A DNA stretch of 64,000 nt from Candidatus Heimdallarchaeota archaeon (GTDB lineage: Archaea > Asgardarchaeota > Heimdallarchaeia > Heimdallarchaeales > Heimdallarchaeaceae): NCBI GenBank assembly GCA_030603365.1, contig JAUVXV010000005.1, positions 1 through 64,000 on the forward strand. Direction: 5' to 3'. The translations under genes were made by a program, and so were the position numbers. Every line of letters starts with the position of its first letter. Position 1 is the first letter of the stretch. Below, piece by piece: positions 17,187 through 25,400 of this stretch. A model generated the notes under the pieces. It was not told the DNA's origin. It did no database searches and saw nothing but the letters and a program-made list of their open reading frames with translations.

Positions 17187-18005
17187 TCATGTCATTTTAG
17201 TTATCATTTTTTCTCTATCGAATATTTTTGTAGCTATTTTGAAAAGAATGATGATTATCACTACCATTCCTGCCACTCCTCCGAATAGAGTAGCATAAGA
17301 AGCAAAAAAGAAACTGAACATTTCAGCTGCTATCAGCAGTATTAGAGGAAGTACAATTAGTGAACCTACTTGATATGAGTCTCTGACACTTTTCACTTTA
17401 GTTGAAACCATTATCATTAATTCAACACTTATTATTGAAAATAGCGGTCCAAAAATTAAAACAAATACAATGGATAGAAAATCTGGAAAAATTATTATTC
17501 CAATAGAATTCCAGAGAATTACATCAGCAATTACCATATATCCTACCGCTGCAACAGCTGTTCCCAGAAAAGATGGGAGCAAAGACGACAAGATTTTAGC
17601 TGCAACTATCTCTGATTCTGTTATAGGTGAAGCTAGAATAGCTTCTATAGTTTTTCTTTCTTTTTCCCCAACAACTGATTCAGATGCTGTTACAGCAGGA
17701 ATGATAATCGGGAGCAATAATACTGAAACAAACATTATATATGCCATTAACACCATAGCCTTGCCATAATTGTCTAAATCATCCCAACCTTTCACAGTTT
17801 TTGAGAAAAGGTTTTCTACAAACACTCCAAAATCCCCACCTTCAAAATCAGCAGGATTGATTTTAGTCATAGGCATAAGAGTTGCAAAAGGAAACAAAAC
17901 TGCAAATAAGAGGGGAATTCCAATAATAGCAGACATAACATACTTTGATTTCATAAATTCTCGAAGATCTTTCCTTGTTAAAGCCCAAACTCTTTTGAAA
18001 TTCAT
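17187..18005 (-). CDS. ABC-2 type transporter permease
   Basis: 272 residues with six membrane helices: one after the N-terminal FKRVWALTRKDLREFMKSK, a large external loop, then five. GEKERKTIEAILASPITESE near residue 115 is the conserved cytoplasmic coupling segment of NatB/ABC-2 exporters. The start ATG overlaps the stop codon of the ATPase gene (TAATG), and a strong GGAGGAGGT ribosome site precedes it, so the two proteins are made in a coupled way. The substrate is unknown; this arrangement is common for Na+, drug or lipid efflux. Confidence 0.85.
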   Translation of the reverse strand: MNFKRVWALTRKDLREFMKSKYVMSAIIGIPLLFAVLFPFATLMPMTKINPADFEGGDFGVFVENLFSKTVKGWDDLDNYGKAMVLMAYIMFVSVLLLPIIIPAVTASESVVGEKERKTIEAILASPITESEIVAAKILSSLLPSFLGTAVAAVGYMVIADVILWNSIGIIIFPDFLSIVFVLIFGPLFSIISVELMIMVSTKVKSVRDSYQVGSLIVLPLILLIAAEMFSFFFASYATLFGGVAGMVVIIIILFKIATKIFDREKMITKMT

Positions 18006-19000
18006 TATTCTACCTCCTCCTTAACAACTGGTTGATTTTCACTTTCTACTAACTCAAGATAAACCCTTTCTAAGGTTGGATATTCGTGTCTAACTTCAAA
18101 CATTGGAAATTTCTGGTTTATGAGTTTTTCAATTATTTGTGGTGTTTCATTCTCGATATCAGATATAAAAATGGATATGGATTTTTTTTCTGGATCAATT
18201 TCAAGAATTTCATAATCTCCTTCTTGAAAATAATTTTTGATAATATCACTCCAAGATGAAAATCGGAAAATTGTAGAAGTCTCATCTTTCTTCAATTCTC
18301 TCAATTCTGCAGGAGATCCCTGAGAAATTATCTTTCCTCTATTAATGATTCCTACTCTAGTTGCTAATCTCTCTGCTTCAAAGAGATTGTGAGTACATAT
18401 AAAGAAAGTACGTTTCTTTGTTTTTGCAAGTTTCATGATTTGCTCTCTTACAATTTTAGCTGATTCAGGCGCTAAAGATGCGGTAGGTTCATCTAGAAAT
18501 AATACTGGAGGGTCATGAATCATTGCTCTAGCAATTGAAACCTTTTGTCTCATCCCCTTAGATAATGATCCAGCTGACAGATCTATCTTTTCAGTCAAAT
18601 CAAATAGATCAACAATCTCTTCAATTCTGGGATTGATATCTTCTTTTGGAATACTATACAATTGTGCAATGAAGTTGAGATTTTGACGAACAGTTAATCT
18701 TTCATAAAGAGCAGGGGTTTCTGTTAGAAGTCCAACCTTACTCCTAACTTCGCTGGCATCTTCCACGACATCTAATCCTAAAATTCTTGCACCACCAATG
18801 GAAGGACGTAAAATGGCTGTTAGAAGCCTTGAAGTACTAGTTTTTCCAGCACCATTTGGACCTAGTAAACAATAGATTTCTGATTCCTTAATTTGTAAAT
18901 TAACATTATCAACAGCTCTAAGATAGATTTTTTTTCTATCTTTTTTGATTTCATAGTCTTTGGTTAATTGTCTTGTTTCAATAGCAAGCATCATTCTCAT
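18005..19000 (-). CDS. ABC transporter ATP-binding protein
   Basis: 331 residues. Walker A is GPNGAGKTS (about 48-56), Q-loop within VGLLTETPALYERLT, signature LSAGSLSKGMRQKVSIARAM with SKGMRQK, Walker B PPVLFLDEPTASL, and H-loop FICTHN. The C-terminal 100 residues form the accessory domain common in ABC-2 exporter ATPases. Alternative Met codons at 18994 and 18991 lie within the first four residues. It pairs with the permease that overlaps its stop codon. Confidence 0.9.
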   Translation of the reverse strand: MRMMLAIETRQLTKDYEIKKDRKKIYLRAVDNVNLQIKESEIYCLLGPNGAGKTSTSRLLTAILRPSIGGARILGLDVVEDASEVRSKVGLLTETPALYERLTVRQNLNFIAQLYSIPKEDINPRIEEIVDLFDLTEKIDLSAGSLSKGMRQKVSIARAMIHDPPVLFLDEPTASLAPESAKIVREQIMKLAKTKKRTFFICTHNLFEAERLATRVGIINRGKIISQGSPAELRELKKDETSTIFRFSSWSDIIKNYFQEGDYEILEIDPEKKSISIFISDIENETPQIIEKLINQKFPMFEVRHEYPTLERVYLELVESENQPVVKEEVE

Positions 19001-19050
19001 TTGATGAGTATTAATTCTAATAATAAATGTTTAGAAATTGGAAAAAAGAA

Positions 19051-20304
19051 TCAATCTCTCTTATCAATTATCTCCTTGAGAACATTCACTAATGTCCAGA
19101 TTTCTTCAAATGTTGTATGAAGAGCTACAGGTGTAAATCTAAGAACATTTGGAGGACGAAAATCATGAATGATGTTGTACTCTAGCAACTCTTCATGAAT
19201 ACTTTTCGCATCTTCATGATGAAGAGCAATATGACCTCCTCGTTGATTTGGCATTCGTGGAGTTCCTATTATGAAGCTATATGGCTCTTCTGCAATTAAA
19301 TTGTCTACTAAATACAAAAGATATGAAGTAAGTTTTAGAGATTTATCTCGAATATTTTCTATACCAGCTCTAAGAATTAGATCTAGAGAACCCTCAAGAG
19401 CTGCAGAACCTAAAATTGAAGGAGACGATATCTGCCACCCTCCAGCACTTTTAGCTTGTTCAAATTGAAGGTTCATTTCAAACTGCTTTTCCTTAACATA
19501 TCCAAACCATCCAGTAAGAGCAGCTTCTTTGTCAAAATGTTTCTCATTAACATAGATGAACGCACTTGCACCAGGACCAGCATTGAGATATTTGTAACTA
19601 CACCAAAAAGCGAAATCCACATCCCATTTATCGAATTTGTGTGGCACAACTCCTACAGAGTGACTGCAGTCCCATCCAATGAGTACTCCTTTACTATGAG
19701 CATTTTTAGTAATTCCTTCAATATCCAACAGCTGACCACTTCGGAATAAAACTGAGGGTAAAATTACTAAGGCAATATCTTTTGTAATAGAACGTTTGAT
19801 TTTTGCTTCATCTAATGTTTTCCCATCATCACTTTTGATAAGTTTTAGGTACTTAGCCGGATCAAGATTTTTGAGTTTAACTTGACTTTGAAGAGCATAT
19901 ATGTCAGTTGGAAAATTCAACTCATCTGCTAGAATTTTTGTTCTTTCTTCATTTGGTTGATAAAAAGTACTTACCAAAGAATGAAGATTAACGGTGGTGG
20001 TACCTGTAGCTACTACCTCTTCTGGCTTAGCTCCAACCAATGGAGCAATTTTCTCTCCTAGTTTTTCTGCTTGGAAGAACCAAGGATTTTCTTCATTTGT
20101 CCAACCTTGAACTCCTAATTGTTTCCACTCATCTAGAACTCTTAAAAGAGATGAAGCTGCGTCTTTAGATAGCAAACCAAGTGAATTACCATTAAGATAG
20201 GTAGAACCATTAGGGATGAAAAATTGTTCTCTAAATGAACTTAAAGGGTCATCAGAATCCATTTTTTTAGCATACTCTATACTAAACTCATAAGAATCGT
20301 TCAT
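19051..20304 (-). CDS. kynU: Kynureninase (PLP-dependent)
   Basis: 417 residues from the Met at 20304 (MNDSYEFSIEYAKKMD). TYLNGNSLGLL, GVQGWTNEENPWF, TGTTTVNLHSL, GWDCSHSVGVVPHKFD and FAFWCSYKYLNAGPG (PLP Lys at about 236) are the kynureninase blocks in order. It splits kynurenine or 3-hydroxykynurenine into anthranilate or 3-hydroxyanthranilate plus alanine, a step of tryptophan breakdown and of oxygen-dependent NAD synthesis. A TATA-like TATTTAAT about 27 nt before 20304 favours this start over an in-frame upstream one at 20364. No other kynurenine-pathway gene lies in the window; it stands alone between the ABC exporter and a solute-binding protein, on the same strand as both. Confidence 0.9.
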   Translation of the reverse strand: MNDSYEFSIEYAKKMDSDDPLSSFREQFFIPNGSTYLNGNSLGLLSKDAASSLLRVLDEWKQLGVQGWTNEENPWFFQAEKLGEKIAPLVGAKPEEVVATGTTTVNLHSLVSTFYQPNEERTKILADELNFPTDIYALQSQVKLKNLDPAKYLKLIKSDDGKTLDEAKIKRSITKDIALVILPSVLFRSGQLLDIEGITKNAHSKGVLIGWDCSHSVGVVPHKFDKWDVDFAFWCSYKYLNAGPGASAFIYVNEKHFDKEAALTGWFGYVKEKQFEMNLQFEQAKSAGGWQISSPSILGSAALEGSLDLILRAGIENIRDKSLKLTSYLLYLVDNLIAEEPYSFIIGTPRMPNQRGGHIALHHEDAKSIHEELLEYNIIHDFRPPNVLRFTPVALHTTFEEIWTLVNVLKEIIDKRD

Positions 20305-20397
20305 ACGCCTCAAACTAAGCTGGAAATAAGCATTAAATACTTTATGGAAAAAAGATGAAAACAAAAAAACAACAAAAAATGAAGAAATTTCCTCATA

Positions 20398-22377
20398 CTA
20401 AATTCTTTTTCTTATTTTCCTATTTTTGAATAATAAAATCACTGTAGCTGTTGTTAAGATACTATATAGAAAACTAATTCCAAAAGAAATCGTTGTGAAG
20501 TTATCTGTCGGAGATGAAAGTATTATAGTTTCTGTTGGTGTAGGTGTAGGAGTAACTGGACGAACTCCGGTTAACCATTCTATAGCTGTATCTATATTAT
20601 ACTCATAATCAAAAATCTCGTCCAAATAAGGATGGGTGAATAATTCATTTATTAAACCATGTTGTAAAGTATACCATCTTTCATTCATAATGTCGTTTAT
20701 TGCGTTTCTATCAATTGCATAGCAAATAGCTTTTCGAACTGTTACAGCCACAGAATAATCTTCTTTTCCTTCATGACTTGAGTTAATAAAATTGTCTACT
20801 CCTCCAACAAAAGGTCTTCTAAGATTGAAAAATAAACAACTCACTTCATCAGAAACAGTTGAATGAGTTTGGAAGTATGGTTCAAATGGTAATACAAAGG
20901 GAGTAGTTGGTTTGAAATAATCTAAGTCCCCACTTTCAAACATAGCTTTTTGTTCTGAATCATAAGGAATTACTTTAATGTTAACAGTAGTTATGTTTAG
21001 AAATTGACTTGAACCATCAATTCCACTGATGCTGTACCAATTTGGATTTGATTTAAAGACCGTTATTCCATTTCTAACATAGTAATCCATGAAATATTTT
21101 CCACAACCAAAGCCTGATCTTCTAAAATTGTCCCATTCTTCTGTGTCATCTATTCCATCATAAATTCCTATCATTGGTATATTACCGGTAGTTTCAGTGA
21201 CATTTGCATCTGTTGAATTTAAGAAAAACTCTGGAATACATGGAATAGCCAATTTAGACCAAAATGGAGCATAATAATCTAACTCCGGAGTAATAGGATT
21301 TCCATCAATGAGTAGATTAAATGAAAGCTCATCGGTTTGGTTTAGTTCAAAATTTCTTATCCAACTATATTCAGCTGAATGCTTACTAACAAGTGGGTTT
21401 CCAAAAGTTAAAAGAGTGAAAATTACATCTTTAGCAGTTAATTTTTGATTAGTTCCATTACTGTATTCTCCTTGAAATCCAGTCATCAAACTACTTACAT
21501 CAGATGAATTGAGTGGTTGTGAACTACCTGTTCTATCTTGAATATCAAATGAAGGATTCCAGTATATATTATCTCTCACATGGAATGAATAGAAAGATTC
21601 ATTGATCATCTCCCAATGATCTATCAATCCTGTAGTTTGAGGGAGTTGAGTATATGGATTTACTTGAATTATGGGTTCTGTGATTAAGTCCAATACAAGA
21701 TCAGTTACAGAATCAACACTTTCTAAGGGATTAAGATATCTCCAATTTGGATAAGCTAAATTGAACTCATCAGTAGAGAGTTGACCAGTATGGTAACTAT
21801 CAAAACTCATATGTGGAAGACTATCAGTTAATCCCCATCTGATGTCATAACCTAAAGTATTAGGCCAAAGAAAAATGGTTTTTCTTTGATTAAAAAATGG
21901 GAAAACTGGAACAATTTTATCCAAGACCATATTTTGCCATTCAAGGTATTTTTCTATTCTCTCTGTTTGATTAATCATAGAAAGAGCTTCATATATCATT
22001 TCTTGACTTTGGTTTACATATGGAATATCGTAACTCAATCCCTCATAGTTTTTGTCACTTTCAACACTGAAATGCTTCGTAGTATCAGGATCGAGTATTG
22101 AAAAATCAAATGTTCGAAAACCCATATCAAAATCACTGGTTAAACATAATGTTCCTACGAAAACTGTCCATTCTTCGACTTTAACTTCAATATCAATACC
22201 TATCTCTCGTAAATAACTAGCTATGTATAAACCATAGTCAGGATATATCCCTCCACCGTTTGTCTTGAAAATTAAGCTGCCAAAGGCTTCAACACCTTTA
22301 GAAGCTTCAAAAGGAATAAATCCTAAAGCAATTATGATTACAATTAGCAAACCAATAAACTTCTGTTCTCTTCGCAT
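20398..22377 (-). CDS. Family-5 (oligopeptide-type) solute-binding protein, circularly permuted and membrane-anchored
   Basis: 659 residues with a signal peptide (about 7-30) and a PTPTPTE linker followed by a C-terminal helix and RKIRKRI, so it is held outside the cell. The domain order is unusual. Residues about 32-180 (YPDYGLYIASYLREIGIDIE, VEEWTVFV, FDMGFRTFDFSILDPD, VLDKIVPVFPFF) match what is normally the last third of DppA/OppA-type proteins. Residues about 185-615 (LNPLESVDSVTDLVLDLI, WNPSFD, LTAKDVIFTLL, VRKAICYAIDRNAIND, IDTAIEWLTG) match the normal N-terminal two thirds. No permease or ATPase genes of such an importer are adjacent. Confidence 0.8.
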   Translation of the reverse strand: MRREQKFIGLLIVIIIALGFIPFEASKGVEAFGSLIFKTNGGGIYPDYGLYIASYLREIGIDIEVKVEEWTVFVGTLCLTSDFDMGFRTFDFSILDPDTTKHFSVESDKNYEGLSYDIPYVNQSQEMIYEALSMINQTERIEKYLEWQNMVLDKIVPVFPFFNQRKTIFLWPNTLGYDIRWGLTDSLPHMSFDSYHTGQLSTDEFNLAYPNWRYLNPLESVDSVTDLVLDLITEPIIQVNPYTQLPQTTGLIDHWEMINESFYSFHVRDNIYWNPSFDIQDRTGSSQPLNSSDVSSLMTGFQGEYSNGTNQKLTAKDVIFTLLTFGNPLVSKHSAEYSWIRNFELNQTDELSFNLLIDGNPITPELDYYAPFWSKLAIPCIPEFFLNSTDANVTETTGNIPMIGIYDGIDDTEEWDNFRRSGFGCGKYFMDYYVRNGITVFKSNPNWYSISGIDGSSQFLNITTVNIKVIPYDSEQKAMFESGDLDYFKPTTPFVLPFEPYFQTHSTVSDEVSCLFFNLRRPFVGGVDNFINSSHEGKEDYSVAVTVRKAICYAIDRNAINDIMNERWYTLQHGLINELFTHPYLDEIFDYEYNIDTAIEWLTGVRPVTPTPTPTETIILSSPTDNFTTISFGISFLYSILTTATVILLFKNRKIRKRI

Positions 22378-22452
22378 AATTACACAATATAGTCCATAAA
22401 CATTAATAAACGTTACATGAATACAATATTAAGACAATATTTCAACAATAAC

Positions 22453-25400
22453 CTACATGAGCATCGCAGACTTCAGATATTCCCAAGTATACCCTTGTTT
22501 TTTCTCTACTATTTCCTCAGGTGTTCCTGTTGCAACTAAATTCCCTCCAAACCTACTTCCTCCTTCAGGACCAAGATCTATGATTCTATCAGCTATTTTA
22601 ACTAATTCCATATTATGATCTATCAAAACAATAGTATTCTTCTCATAAGCTAGTTTTTGAAGTACAATTATCAATTTCTCAATATCATAATAGTGTAATC
22701 CTTGGGAGGGTTCATCTAGTATGAATATGTTGTTTGAATGTTTCTGCTTAGCTAACTCTCTTGAGATTTTTAATCTCTCTGCTTCTCCTCCAGAAATCAT
22801 AGTTGTAGGTTGACCCATTTTTAGGTATCCTAAACCCACTTCTGTTGCAAGTTTTAATGGTTGATGAATCTTATTGATTTGTTTGAAGAACTCAGCTGCA
22901 TCCTCAATCGTCATCTCCAATATATCGGATATATTTTTTTTCTTATAACGAGAAGCTAAAACTTGTTTTTTGTATCTCTTCCCCTTACACAAAGGACATT
23001 TTAGCCAAACATCTGATAAGAATAACAATTCTATCCTCTTCTCACCTAAACCTCTACATTCTCTACATTGTCCATAACTAGTATTATAACTGAAGTGACC
23101 TGAATTGAACCCTCGTGCTTTAGATTCAGGTAAATTAGCATAAAACTTGCGAATTTCATCGAAAACACCTAGATAGGTTCCTGGGTTCGATCTTCTAGAT
23201 TTACTTAAAGTTGATTGATCAACTACTACAACTTTTGCTAAATCTTCAAATCCTGATATTTTTTTATGCTTACCTACTTCTAATTTCTTACCTGATATTT
23301 CTCTTTCCAAAGCTTTTTGCAAGATTTCAATTACAAGGGAAGATTTACCAGCACCTGAAACTCCTGTTACAGCTGTGATAGTTCCGATTCCAAATTCAGC
23401 ATCGATATTTTTTAAGTTATTTTGAGTTGCTCCTTTAATTTTGATGGAGGTTTCAAAATTTCTTCTATCACTTGGAGTAAGAATTCTGTGTTCTTTCGAT
23501 AGATATCTTGCTGTTAAAGAATCTGAGTTTTTCAACACTTCTTGAGTGGGACCTTCAACAACAATTTCTCCCCCTGAATCTCCACCCAAAGGTCCTAGTT
23601 CAATCAGATGGTCTGATTCACGGATAATGATATCATCATGTTCAACAATAATAACATGGTTGGAATTATCTCTTAATTTCTTTAAAGTAGTGAGAAGGTT
23701 GTTAATATCACGAGGATGTAATCCGATAGTCGGTTCATCTAACACATATGTTACTCCCACTAATCCAGAACCAATTTGTGAAGCTAATCTTATCCTTTGA
23801 GCTTCACCGTTTGATAGTGTACTTGATCTTCGATTCAGAGTAAGATAACTAAGACCTACATCAACTAAATACTGAGCTCTCTTAGTAAGTTCAGCAGTAA
23901 TTCTTTCAGCTATTTTTTGATCTCTTTTGTTTAGCTTTAAACCTTCTAAGAAAACTAAGAAATCATCTACTGCAACTGTGGATAATTCATAAATCGACTT
24001 ATCTCCTACTGTTATAGATAGAATTTCTGGTTTAAGTTTATGTCCTCCACAATCTGGACATTTGTATTCTGTGAAGTACTTATTGTACTTCTGCTTGTAC
24101 TCTGTTCCCCATTTTGAATCTGTGGGATCAGATAACCATTTCTCCCATCTTGGTATCAATCCTTCCCATTCAGCTGTCTTAGTAAATTCGGAAGATGATC
24201 GTTCTCTTTCTCTTTGGATTCTAAGTTTGATGATTTCACCTTTCGATCCATAAAACAAAGCTTCTAATTGCTGTGGAGTTAGATCTTTCATTGGAGTTTC
24301 TAGTGTAAAATTATAATGTTCTCCAATTGATTTGAGCATGCTCCTTCTCCATGAGTTTGGGTTAGTCATTCTTTGAACAGAATAGGGACCTATAGCTCCC
24401 TCAATGATGGATTTATCCCAATCTGACACTATTTTTCTCATGTCTAATTTTCTTATTGCACCTAAACCTGTACAAGTTGAACAAGCTCCAGAATAGTGGT
24501 TAAAACTAAATGATCTAGGATGCATTTCTTCTTGTGCTTCATAATCATGATCAATGCATTCTGCGTAGATTGAGTAAGTTTTCTTTATACCATTATTATG
24601 TATCTCTACCCTTCCTTTTCCTAGTTTTACTGCAATTTCAATTGCTTCTGAAAGCCTTGATACATTTTCTTTAGATACTTTCATACGGTCTATGATTGCT
24701 GACAAAGACCTAGCTTTTCTCTTATTAATGACTTCATCTAAATGATATTCTTTATCATCAATTAATGCTCTTGAATATCCTTCTTTGACAAGTTCCTTAA
24801 TTGCTTTCTGAACATCTATTGTTTCACCATTTGAAAGAGAACTTGCTGCAATGATATCTTGCTCTGAAAATTCTTTCTGAACAAGTTTAGTTAATTCACC
24901 AACTGTCCTTGTAGTTACAACAATTCCACATTTGGGACAGTGTGGAATTCCAATTTTTGCGTAAAGTAGTCTGAGATAATCGTAAACTTCTGTTGTAGTA
25001 GCGACCGTTGATCTAGGATTTTTTGAGATTGAGTGCTGGTCTATTGCTATAGACGGTGTAAGACCAATTATGTCATCAACATCTCCTCTCTCAGCTCTTA
25101 CTAAAAATTGTCTTGCATAGCTAGATAGACTTTCAACAAATCTTCTCTGTCCCTCTGCAAATAATGTATCAATAGCTAATGAGCTTTTACCTGAACCACT
25201 AGGTCCTGTTATAACAACTAATTTTTCTTTTGGAATATCAAGGTCAATGTTCTTCAAATTATTCTTCGAAGCTCCTCTTACATACAGAAACTTCGAAGGG
25301 TCTAATTCCTCATCAAAATATGAAGAAGGTGCTATTTTTTCGTGTTTATAGTCTTTTAAGAAAACCTTCTTGAGAGCTTGACCTGTATATGATTCTTCAC

